Source: JAWKWH01 sp963669415
GTDB lineage: Bacteria > Pseudomonadota > Alphaproteobacteria > Rhizobiales > Rhizobiaceae
Reading direction: 5' to 3'
Assembly: GCA_963669415.2 (NCBI GenBank)
Contig: CAXXPS010000002.1
Location: forward strand, 124,001 to 188,000
Length of the DNA stretch: 64,000 bases
A model generated the notes under the pieces. The model did not search any database, had not been told where the DNA came from, and was given only the letters and a program-made list of their open reading frames with translations. This document shows, piece by piece, positions 45,441-52,884 of the stretch. Position numbers and translations under genes: made by a program. The first letter of the stretch is position 1. Each line of letters starts with the position of its first letter.

Positions 45441-45913
45441 GCGACAGATCAGAACGATCGAGCAGCATTCCATGGCCGCCAATCATCTATGTGGCTGCAG
45501 CGGCAATCGCGATTATTCTTGCGGTATTCTATCCGATGGCATGGCTGCCCTCCCCGCTGGCGGAACTGGCATTCGCTACCGGAGTGGTGATCATCGCCGG
45601 CGCGGTTTTCATCGAGTTCAAGGCAATGCAGGCATTGAAGCAGGGTGATACGACGGTTTTGCCGACCAAGAGATCTGATCATCTGGTGACCGATGGTCCG
45701 TATTCGTTCACCAGAAACCCGATCTATCTGGGCAACACCATGCTGATGATCGGCGCGGGATTCGTTTTCGGCGTGTTCTGGTTTTTCCTGGCGGCCATCA
45801 TTGCCGCATTCGCGACAACCAAGCTGGCCATCGAGCCTGAGGAAAAGCATCTGGAGCACCGGTTCGGCAAGGCGTTTCGCGATTATCGCAAGAAGGTCAG
45901 GCGCTGGGTCTGA
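45437..45913 (+). CDS. Isoprenylcysteine carboxyl methyltransferase-like (PEMT/ICMT) membrane protein
   Basis: 158 residues with about four membrane helices. The C-terminal GPYSFTRNPIYLGNTMLMIG, then EEKHLEHRFGKAFRDYRKKVRRW, is the SAM-binding signature of the family. The substrate is unknown and methylation of lipids or isoprenoid-linked groups is possible. It overlaps the acyltransferase stop by 4 bp, suggesting both modify an envelope component. Confidence 0.88.
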   Translation: MSDRSERSSSIPWPPIIYVAAAAIAIILAVFYPMAWLPSPLAELAFATGVVIIAGAVFIEFKAMQALKQGDTTVLPTKRSDHLVTDGPYSFTRNPIYLGNTMLMIGAGFVFGVFWFFLAAIIAAFATTKLAIEPEEKHLEHRFGKAFRDYRKKVRRWV

Positions 45914-45930
45914 GCCGATCCCTGTCCAGG

Positions 45931-46317
45931 TCAGGTGTTGACACCCAGCTCGGCCAGACGTTCCACACAGGCCTCTTCCGCCTGATCCAGTTCATCCAGG
46001 GTTTCTTCCAGGTCCCGGCGCTTCTGGCGCAATTCGCCGCGCTTTTCCTCAATCGTGCCGATGATCGCCTGCAACTGCCCCGCCTCGCCGGGTGGCTCGC
46101 TGTACATCTTGATGATTTCGCGAATTTCCGCGATCGAAAACCCCAGCCGCTTGCCGCGCAGTATCTGCCTGACAAGGTGGCGGTCGGAGGGCCGGAACAG
46201 TCTCGTGCGCCCGCGCCGGACGGGTGCGATCAACCCTTCGTCCTCATAGAAGCGCAGCGTGCGGGTCGAAATCCCGAATTCCCGGGTCAATTCCGTTATG
46301 GTATAGTATTCACGCAT
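45931..46317 (-). CDS. MerR-family regulator, LiuR-like
   Basis: 128 residues from the ATG at 46317. The winged HTH (YYTITELTREFGISTRTLRFYEDEGL) is followed by a long coiled-coil dimerisation helix and no metal-binding Cys. This is closest to the LiuR branch that controls leucine/isovalerate and acyl-CoA degradation in proteobacteria. A perfect palindrome lies 41 bp before its start. It lies alone, so its targets are elsewhere except for itself. Confidence 0.87.
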   Translation of the reverse strand: MREYYTITELTREFGISTRTLRFYEDEGLIAPVRRGRTRLFRPSDRHLVRQILRGKRLGFSIAEIREIIKMYSEPPGEAGQLQAIIGTIEEKRGELRQKRRDLEETLDELDQAEEACVERLAELGVNT

Positions 46318-46357
46318 GTGCTTCGCCCCGCCGAATCCAATTGCAAGCGAATTCACA

Positions 46358-46377
46358 TGACTTTTACGTAAAAGTCA
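46358..46377. promoter_or_regulatory. MerR-type operator
   Basis: TGACTTTTACGTAAAAGTCA is a perfect 20-bp palindrome with a central ACGT, 41 bp before the MerR gene. This agrees with the ACGT-centred sites of LiuR. Autoregulation is inferred. Confidence 0.65.
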
Positions 46378-46444
46378 ATTCATACGAATTGTTTCCGGGC
46401 GGCTGCCATCGGATGACGTTATGCGGGTCTCGCCGGAACAGAGC

Positions 46445-47869
46445 TTACCCCAGCCCGAACCACCAGGCAGCCAAGCCGAGAAAGGCAACGAAACCAACGA
46501 CATCGGTGACTGTTGTCACGAAGATGGACGAAGCAATGGCCGGGTCCTGCCCCGCCTTGTCGAGCAGAAGCGGGATCAGAATTCCCGCCAGTGCGGCCGC
46601 CAGCATATTGACGATCATGGCGGCTGCGATGACTGCGCCGAGCTGGGTGCTGGTAAACCAAAGTGCTGCGACCGCACCCATCAAAACTGCGAATATGACG
46701 CCATTCAGAACCCCGACAATCACCTCGCGGCGAATGATCCTGCCGGCGTTGTAGATATCGAGATCGCGGGTGGCGAGCGCCCGCACGGCCACCGTCATGG
46801 TCTGGGTGCCGGCATTGCCGCCCATCGAGGCGACGATCGGCATCAGGATCGCCAGAGCGACCATCTGTTGCAGCGTGGCGTCAAACAGGCCGATGATCCA
46901 TGAGGCGAGAACCGCAGTGGCCAGATTGATGACCAGCCAGGGCACGCGCGAGCGTGTCGCGGCGAGAACCGTATCGGACAGTTCTTCATCACCCACGCCG
47001 CCAAGGCGCATGAGATCCTCTTCGGCCTCCTGCTGAATGACATCGACGACGTCATCGATGGTCAGCACACCGACAAGACGCTGATTGTCGTCAACGACAG
47101 CGGCGGAAAGCAGATCGTAGCGTTCGAATATCTGCGCGGCTTCCTCCTGGTCCATCTCGGCGGGAATGGCGTAGCGGGTTTCGTGCATCACTTCTTCGAT
47201 GCGGACCTTGCGCTGCGTTCTGAGGATACGGTCCAGATGCACCGCGCCGATCAGGTGGAAAGTCGCATCGATGACGAAGATCTGGCTGAACGTGTCCGGC
47301 AGGTCCTTGTCTTCGCGCATGTAGTCGATGGTCTGTCCGACACTCCAGAACGGCGGCACGGCGACGAATTCGGTCTGCATGCGCCGGCCGGCGCTTTCTT
47401 CGGGATAGTCGAGCGACCGGCGCAGGCGGATCCGTTCGGTGAACGGCAGTTTGGACAGGATGTCTTCCTGCTCGTCCTCCTCCAGATCCTCGAGAATGAA
47501 GACGGCGTCATCGGAATCCAGATCGGAAAATGACCGGGCGATTTCCTCGTTGGGAAGATCGGCGATGATCTCCAGGCGGATCGCCTCGTCGACCTCGGTC
47601 AGCGCGGTGAAGTCGAAATCATCGCCCATCAGGGTGACGGCCGTTTGCCGGTAGTCCGGCTCCAGCGCCTCGATCACGTCGCCAAGTTCGGAAGCATGCA
47701 GGTCGATCAGTTGTTCATGCAGCGCCTGCCGGTCGCCGGCATCGAGCGCGGCGACAACGCCTGCAACGAAATCCTCTAGCACGACGCCGTCATCGTCATA
47801 GATGCGCATCGCCTCGGAAACCTGCTCCTCGGCGTCACTCGCATGTATCTCGTCATTGCTTTCGTTCAA
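46445..47869 (-). CDS. mgtE: MgtE-family magnesium transporter
   Basis: 474 residues. In order: an N-terminal helical domain (about 30-160), two CBS domains (about 165-290, with VDDNQRLVGVLTIDDV), and five membrane helices (about 310-474) with the MPIVASMGGNAGTQTMTVAVRALA pore signature. The N and CBS domains gate the channel by sensing Mg2+. It is monocistronic. Confidence 0.94.
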   Translation of the reverse strand: MNESNDEIHASDAEEQVSEAMRIYDDDGVVLEDFVAGVVAALDAGDRQALHEQLIDLHASELGDVIEALEPDYRQTAVTLMGDDFDFTALTEVDEAIRLEIIADLPNEEIARSFSDLDSDDAVFILEDLEEDEQEDILSKLPFTERIRLRRSLDYPEESAGRRMQTEFVAVPPFWSVGQTIDYMREDKDLPDTFSQIFVIDATFHLIGAVHLDRILRTQRKVRIEEVMHETRYAIPAEMDQEEAAQIFERYDLLSAAVVDDNQRLVGVLTIDDVVDVIQQEAEEDLMRLGGVGDEELSDTVLAATRSRVPWLVINLATAVLASWIIGLFDATLQQMVALAILMPIVASMGGNAGTQTMTVAVRALATRDLDIYNAGRIIRREVIVGVLNGVIFAVLMGAVAALWFTSTQLGAVIAAAMIVNMLAAALAGILIPLLLDKAGQDPAIASSIFVTTVTDVVGFVAFLGLAAWWFGLG

Positions 47870-48011
47870 GCCGGGCTCCGGGGCAGCGCTTCGTCCCCTA
47901 CCCGTCTAGCGCGACCGTTCTGCGAACTCAAAGGGAATTGGATGGGTTTTCAGGTGGCGAGCACCTGAAGTGCGATTGGGGCGAGGGTTTTGGGTTGAAG
48001 GCTGGGCACCC

Positions 48012-48234
48012 CTTCGCCCCCTTGAGGGGGGTGAAGACTGGTTCGCGGAATGCGAATGGAAAGCAACGCTTTCCAAGGGACGAACGCCCGAGTGCGCTTG
48101 GCACGAGGGCTTTGGTTCTCCCCTGCCGGGTCCCCGCTGCTGCGCAGCGTCCCGGCGTTCGCGGACTTATCGATGATTCACTGGATCATCGATTTGGGCC
48201 TACCGGCCCAACCAGTCGCTCACCCCCCTCAAGG
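48012..48234. repeat. Dispersed repeat R1, copy B, truncated by the IS
   Basis: The reverse of copy A, from CCCTTCGCCCCCTTGAGGG to CAGTCGCTCACCCCCCTCAAGG. The insertion at 48235 interrupts the palindrome at its boundary; the gene-free region 47870-48316 is otherwise only this repeat. Confidence 0.8.
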
Positions 48235-49377
48235 CAGGGGAATCGCATATGGAATTTGGTTGCATTTTTTCACGAACCGGATTCTTGAGGATGGCGGACC
48301 CTTCAAGGAGGCTGCCATGGGACTTTCGAACTGTTTCGACGGGGTTATCGATCCCCGCGCTTCCAATTGCCGTTACCGGCTTGGCGATCTGATCTTGATG
48401 ATGGTCGCCGCCAGCCTGTGCGGTGCTTCGGGCGCGACAGAGTTCGCTCTGTTTGCCCGCGAGCGCAAGCAGGTGTTGAACCGGATCATCGCTTACGACC
48501 ATCCGCCCAGCCATGATACGTTTTCGCGCTTGCTGCGGCTGTTGGAGCCGCAAGCCTTCGACCGCGCCTTTGCCGGCTTTGCCGCCGCGTTTGCACATGC
48601 GCTCGGTGCGGTTGTCGCCATTGACGGCAAGGCGCTGAAACGGGCCTTCGATGCGGGCCATCAGGCCAGCCCCGCCATGACGGTATCGGCTTTTGCCTGT
48701 CAGGCGCGTCTTTGCCTTGGCTGCCGGGCCGTCGGCGGCGAAAACGAGGTTGAGACCGCACTGAAGGTCGTCGAACTCATTGATCTTGCGGGCAAAACCA
48801 TCACCGCAGATGCCCTGCATTGCCACCACCGAATGGCCAGGGCCATCCGTCAGCGCGGTGGCGATTACATGCTGGCGCTGAAGGGTAACCGGCGCAGTTG
48901 GTTCAATCAGGCCAAGGCGGCGTTTGCCGCTACCACGCCGGCGGCAACCGAAACCAGCGGCAAGGCCCATGGCCGCAACGAGTGGCGCAAGGCCGAGGTC
49001 GTTGCCGCAACCACGCCCGTCATGGACGGCCATGCCGCCTTTGCACGCATCACCAGCGCGCGCGACGGCGCCAAGCCCGTCACCCGTTACTACCTGATGT
49101 CGCTCCCGATCGACCCGCGCCAAGCGCTCGACATCACGCGCCAGCATTGGCAGATTGAAAACAACCTGCACTGGATGCTCGATGTCCACTTCGACGAAGA
49201 CCAAAGCCGGGCCCGGAAGGATCACGCCCCCGCAAACACCGCCATCCTCAACAGGATCGCCCGAAACATCCTGCAAATCGTCGAAACCGGAAAGGTGCCG
49301 ATCTCACACCGCATCAGAAAATGCAGCTGGAATGACGACTATCTCATCGGTGCATTGGCTCATATGCGATAGCCCTG
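48235..49377 (+). mobile_element. ISAs1-family insertion sequence, complete
   Basis: 1143 bp. Terminal inverted repeats start CAGGGGAATCGCATATG (left) and CAGGGCTATCGCATATG (right, reverse). A 10-bp target duplication CCCCTCAAGG lies at 48225-48234 and 49378-49387. The transposase is intact, so the element may be active or recently moved. Confidence 0.92.
48317..49372 (+). CDS. ISAs1-family DDE transposase
   Basis: 351 residues from the ATG at 48317 with AAGGAGG 9 bp upstream; an open frame runs further 5' into repeat R1 but is spurious. The DDE catalytic residues fit in AIDGKALKRA, TADALHCHH and the WQIENNLHWMLDVHFDED block. The N-terminal DUF4338-like H-repeat segment (YRLGDLILMMVAASLCGA) is that of ISAs1/H-repeat transposases. 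No frameshift is seen. Confidence 0.94.
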   Translation: MGLSNCFDGVIDPRASNCRYRLGDLILMMVAASLCGASGATEFALFARERKQVLNRIIAYDHPPSHDTFSRLLRLLEPQAFDRAFAGFAAAFAHALGAVVAIDGKALKRAFDAGHQASPAMTVSAFACQARLCLGCRAVGGENEVETALKVVELIDLAGKTITADALHCHHRMARAIRQRGGDYMLALKGNRRSWFNQAKAAFAATTPAATETSGKAHGRNEWRKAEVVAATTPVMDGHAAFARITSARDGAKPVTRYYLMSLPIDPRQALDITRQHWQIENNLHWMLDVHFDEDQSRARKDHAPANTAILNRIARNILQIVETGKVPISHRIRKCSWNDDYLIGALAHMR

Positions 49378-49476
49378 CCCCTCAAGGGGGGCGAAGTTTC
49401 CGCGCTCGCCGCCTCCCCTTCCGCCCGATCCCGCGAAACCGTTTGCGGAACGGCACGCGCCGTCTTCGCCGGCGTC

Positions 49477-49800
49477 TCACGCGGGCCATTGCTGCGTGCC
49501 CTCGCTGATCTGCTTGGCCGGTATCCGCGTTTCACCATCCCTCCGCGCCCGCTCCATCTCGGCGATGATGCGGCAGAGTTCGGCTTCGGCCAGTTGCCGC
49601 ACCCGCGCTTCGGTCATGGTCTCGGTCAGCGTTTCGCGCTCGTCGATCAACATCTGCCGCTGTTCGGCCCTCAGTTGCAGCACCAGATAGATGAAGAAGA
49701 GCACCTGCGTTGGAATGGCGATCACCACCACGGCCTTCACCCAGTCGGTCGTCGACCGCCAGGTTTCCAGCACATCGCGCAGGAATGAATAGTCTTCCAA
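49477..49800 (-). CDS. Small membrane-anchored coiled-coil protein, copy 2
   Basis: 107 residues, TTG start with GGGGAAG upstream. One membrane helix (about 21-43) and a charged helix (about 44-90), as in the paralogue at 33454. Differences gather in the last 20 residues while the membrane part is identical. It lies just beyond the right end of the IS, whose flanking sequence is the gene's downstream region. Confidence 0.7.
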   Translation of the reverse strand: MEDYSFLRDVLETWRSTTDWVKAVVVIAIPTQVLFFIYLVLQLRAEQRQMLIDERETLTETMTEARVRQLAEAELCRIIAEMERARRDGETRIPAKQISEGTQQWPA

Positions 49801-49849
49801 TGTTGCTTCCCCATTGGCACCCCTTCGCCCCCCTTGAGGGGGAGAATGT

Positions 49850-49897
49850 AAAATCGGTACTTAGCGGAGCGGCTGCGAACGCTAAGTGCCAGATTTT
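49850..49897. repeat. Imperfect hairpin
   Basis: AAAATCGGTACTTAGCG and CGCTAAGTGCCAGATTTT are inverted with two mismatches and a 13-base loop. It lies between two CTCCCC/GGGGAG palindromes. Possibly a miniature element end; no gene. Confidence 0.55.
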
Positions 49898-49934
49898 GCA
49901 AGAGGGGGGATTTGCACCCCCATGATCCCCCCTC

Positions 49935-50010
49935 TTGTCTTTTCCAAGCACTTACTCAGGCAAAGCCCTCGTAAATGCAGGAAAAAACTTTCTCCCCCTC
50001 AAGGGGGGCG
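49935..50010. repeat. Dispersed repeat R1, 3' fragment
   Basis: CTTGTCTTTTCCAAGCACTT, then CCCTCGTAAATGCAGG and CTTTCTCCCCCTCAAGG match the end of copies A and C. Confidence 0.75.
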
Positions 50011-50019
50011 AAGTCGGCC

Positions 50020-50318
50020 CGCGTTTCACCTCACCGCCGAAACCTCGGCGGCACCACAAATGAAAACGGCCGCTCGGGAAACCCAAGCAGCCGGGGAGTT
50101 GATAAACCGCCTACAGACGATCGCATTGGCCTTTAGGCCATTGTCCCGAAGGACTGGGCCCTGAACATGCGCCAATGCCTCCCCGACCCCTAGGAATCGA
50201 GGAGACACCATTTCACGGCTGATGTCAGCCGCTGTAGGCGGGGTTATCACGCCCCAGAGCAGGCGAAGCCCGCTCCACTTGCGACTATAGCGTGTAACGG
50301 GTAGGATGGGAAGGGGAG
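50020..50318. repeat. Dispersed repeats R3 and R2, copy 2 (inverted)
   Basis: TTCACCTCACCGCCGAAACC (R3) at 50020-50062 and the R2 sequence GCTGATGTCAGCCGC through CGTGATAACCCCGCC reverse, GGGTAGGATGGGAAGGGG at 50205-50318. Together with the gene at 49477 this is the inverted counterpart of 32676-33777, lacking the XRE gene. The 140 bp between hold GCATTGGCCTTTAGGCCATT, a small hairpin, and no gene. 50319-50460 appears empty. Confidence 0.78.
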
Positions 50319-50460
50319 ATTACGACTGGGAATGGCCGCCCACGGTTCAATCTACGAATTTGATGCGGTTCGTTTCAGATTCGAACAAATTTGCTATTCG
50401 AACCAGCTTGGTCGCCTTCACCAGCAACAATTAATATATTTAATCTATTCTTCAGTTCAA

Positions 50461-51060
50461 TTAAATAAAACTTACCGTTTTGCTGTACATTTTCTGCAGT
50501 TTTTCCAGCTCTCTATAATATTTCTGCCTATCAAGAGGATAGGTTTGTTTTCGAGCTATCCTTGCTATTTCCAGTGATTTAGTATTTTCGCTCATTTCAT
50601 TAGATTCTATTATATGTAATACATTGTATGCGAAATGTGAGGCGTATTTACTGATATCATTTGCAACAATTTCTTCTCCAATGGGAAAAATATTAGACTT
50701 TGGATTGCAGATTGCCAACGTAGCAAAGTTCGCTATTCTTTCATAGTATCTTCTAGAAAATACGGAGCGATTTATCAGATAGCGATATGGTTTTAATTGT
50801 TCCATCAATTTTGGATCGAAAAATATGGCATAAGTCAAACTCTGCTCACTGAATTTTGCTCCTTTGGTATTTGAACCAGTCAACAATGAACCAGAGAAAT
50901 TGAATTTACTCACATCTTGATAAGAAAAATCCGAATTTCTCAAATCAACATCTACAAAATCCGTCTCTGGGTCAAATTCATATACTTTTATCAAATTTAG
51001 AAATTTGGTGCTCTTTATTGAAGCAATTTTTTCTGCAACACTCCCTAAATCATCCATCAT
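50461..51060 (-). CDS. Pentapeptide-repeat-like protein of an AT-rich gene pair
   Basis: 199 residues. Residues about 30-75 (DFVDVDLRNSDFSYQDVSKF, then NFSGSLL and AKFSE) have the A/D-L/F-x-x spacing of a short pentapeptide-repeat helix. The C-terminal half is helical and charged, with two basic patches. No membrane segment. Base composition is far more AT-rich than that of the genes around. The ATG overlaps the stop of the upstream gene. Pentapeptide segments occur in many conflict-system proteins, but a role is not shown. Confidence 0.6.
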   Translation of the reverse strand: MMDDLGSVAEKIASIKSTKFLNLIKVYEFDPETDFVDVDLRNSDFSYQDVSKFNFSGSLLTGSNTKGAKFSEQSLTYAIFFDPKLMEQLKPYRYLINRSVFSRRYYERIANFATLAICNPKSNIFPIGEEIVANDISKYASHFAYNVLHIIESNEMSENTKSLEIARIARKQTYPLDRQKYYRELEKLQKMYSKTVSFI

Positions 51061-51733
51061 CAGAAATCACCTTATATTTACCAGATAACTTTTTTCTTAC
51101 AATTATCGCAAAAATATTACATTTTCTTTGCTCTCTAATTGAATTAAATCTACTAGGTGAGGTAAAAATTCCAAATTTTGGTATTTTTACATAAACTTCT
51201 ATCTTGCATTTTTTACTATTACTTATGCTGGCTAGTTTGGTATTTTTCAATACAAATCCATCAATGTGAGTTTCGTTTTGTGCTTTGATAAAACGCCATC
51301 TTGCATGTGTCTCACTTCCAGAAGCAACGACAAAATTCACACGATTTTCCAACGAAAATTTTTGATAATTTTTTATTGATTTCTCGTACTGCTGCTCGAA
51401 ACCAATTGCGATACCTGAGGAATTATCACTCGATAAAGAACCTTCTGCATTGTCTTTTTTGCTTTTTCGATCGGTAGTCTCATTTTCCGACTCGAAGGTG
51501 ATTTGAGCAGACGTTGGACGCATGTCTGCTGCAAACCACGAATCATAATTCGTTACACAGCCTTCAAGAGATAGTTCAATATCAACATATCTGATAAACA
51601 CCCGCACCGAAAACGGTCCCAACCTGAACTCATCTTCTGAGCAATTACACCATCCAAATAGGTTTCTATTTGCATCGTTGCCTGCTCGAAGATCAAATTT
51701 AGCATTAACTAGATTAGGAAATTCGGATATCAT
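51050..51733 (-). CDS. Hypothetical protein, first gene of the AT-rich pair
   Basis: 227 residues from the ATG at 51733; a TTG five codons earlier is also possible and neither has a good ribosome site. No family is recognised. The N-terminal half is beta-rich with two adjacent Cys (WCNCSEDEF), a Ser/Asp-rich linker (about 90-115) follows, then a second beta-rich half (VNFVVASGSETHARWRFI) and a basic C-terminus. Two halves joined by a linker could be an effector with an associated domain. Composition is AT-rich, so horizontal transfer is likely. Confidence 0.55.
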   Translation of the reverse strand: MISEFPNLVNAKFDLRAGNDANRNLFGWCNCSEDEFRLGPFSVRVFIRYVDIELSLEGCVTNYDSWFAADMRPTSAQITFESENETTDRKSKKDNAEGSLSSDNSSGIAIGFEQQYEKSIKNYQKFSLENRVNFVVASGSETHARWRFIKAQNETHIDGFVLKNTKLASISNSKKCKIEVYVKIPKFGIFTSPSRFNSIREQRKCNIFAIIVRKKLSGKYKVISDDG

Positions 51734-51979
51734 ATCAATATACTGCAACTTTGAACTTTAGGCTGCAACTCCACATTCCACTATCTCAGTTCTTTTTTGA
51801 AGAATTGACAGGGATTTAAACCAGACTTCTTTTCTGCCTTACGCTGGGATCACGCAATATGGCGGTCGCTAAACGTCATCGTCGCGGCAATGGTGGTCGA
51901 TTTGGCTGCGGATGGCCTCTCTGCTGTCATCGGCCATTGCAGGTGGAAAATCTGGCGGACTGGTGCCAAGGCCACCCCA

Positions 51980-52010
51980 CTCCGTCATCCTCGGGCTTGA
52001 CCCGAGGACC
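51980..52010. repeat. Short intergenic palindrome
   Basis: CCTCGGG-CTTGA-CCCGAGG after TCCGTCAT, similar in design to the element at 31775 (GTCATCC then an inverted GC stem). Confidence 0.6.
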
Positions 52011-52548
52011 CAACCACCACCAACCCTCTGATTTTCAACAAATCCACCCCAATCTTGTCCACGCCCCAAAACCCTGACTTACAATCCCTGCCATCGCTCT
52101 CACGGGAAGCCGGGTCATGAACCGGGGTCTGGCGGGGGCGGCGGCAACCTCCCCCGTGCGCTGCGGTTGCGCAAGGCATGACGAGGGCCGGGCGGCAGGC
52201 TGGAAGCCTTGGGCAGAAACCGGACGGTGAAAATCCGCTCCTCCCCTTGGTGCCGGAAAAGCCGGGCGCCGGAGTGGCCTGCTTTCTTTCTTAGAAAGCG
52301 GGTCCTGAGCCGGGAAGACCCCGGTTCGGGAAACAAGGACGGGTCTGAAGCGGACGATCGCCGACGGCCCGCCGGAAACCGCTCCCGTGCAAGACCAGCC
52401 GACAGGACCGGACAGCGGCCGGACGGGTGATCGGAAGATCGCTCCTATGACTAAACAACCAAGACACCGCGGTCTTCCGATCGCCCGTCTTCCCATTTTT
52501 TTGAGCAACCCGGATGAGAAATTCGCGGGAAGGAACAGGCGTGTGCGG
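52011..52548. other. GC-rich intergenic region with a long hairpin
   Basis: No convincing gene on either strand, although chance frames are long because of the GC content. The end of it holds CGGGTGATCGGAAGATCGC (52424) and its near-perfect reverse (52469-52487) with a 26-base loop and a T tract at 52496-52502, which on the plus strand looks like a terminator. A transcript ending there would come from an unseen plus-strand unit. Confidence 0.35.
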
Positions 52549-52856
52549 AAACCTTCGCCCCCCTTGAGGGGGGTGAGCGGCCGGTTGGGCCGGAGGTCCA
52601 AATCGACGATCCAGCGAATCGTCGAAAGGCCAGCGAACGCCGGGACGCTGCTGAAAGCAGCGGGGACCCGGCCGGGTGGAGGCCAAAGCCCTCGCGCCAA
52701 GCGCGCTTCGGGCGTTCGTCGCTTGGAAAGCGTTGCTTTCCATTCGCGTTTCGCGAACCGCGCCTCACCCCCCCTCTTGTCTTTTCCAAGCACTTACTCG
52801 GGATTTTCCCTCGTAAATGCAGGAAAAGACTTTCTCCCCCTCAAGGGGGGCGAAAG
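52549..52856. repeat. Dispersed repeat R1, full copy C
   Basis: Same orientation as copy A, bounded by CCCCCCTTGAGGGGGG (52557) and CTCCCCCTCAAGGGGGG (52836). Internal hairpins are as in copy A with compensating changes (GACGATCC-AGCG-AATCGTC). Confidence 0.8.
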
Positions 52857-52884
52857 GGGTTCGCCTTGAGCGAAAAGATTCAAC

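Noticed and set aside
48050..48316. N-terminal extension of the transposase reading frame
   Set aside because: It runs through repeat R1 and outside the IS left end; the ATG at 48317 has a strong ribosome site.
52170..52345. Degenerate cobalamin-riboswitch-like segment (GGTGAAAATCC, GAGCCGGGAAGACC)
   Set aside because: The central elements are absent and no gene follows on that strand, so chance in GC-rich DNA is more likely.
52035..52793. 252-codon minus-strand open frame
   Set aside because: It spans repeat R1 copy C and its Pro/Arg/Ser-rich content is typical of non-coding GC-rich DNA.
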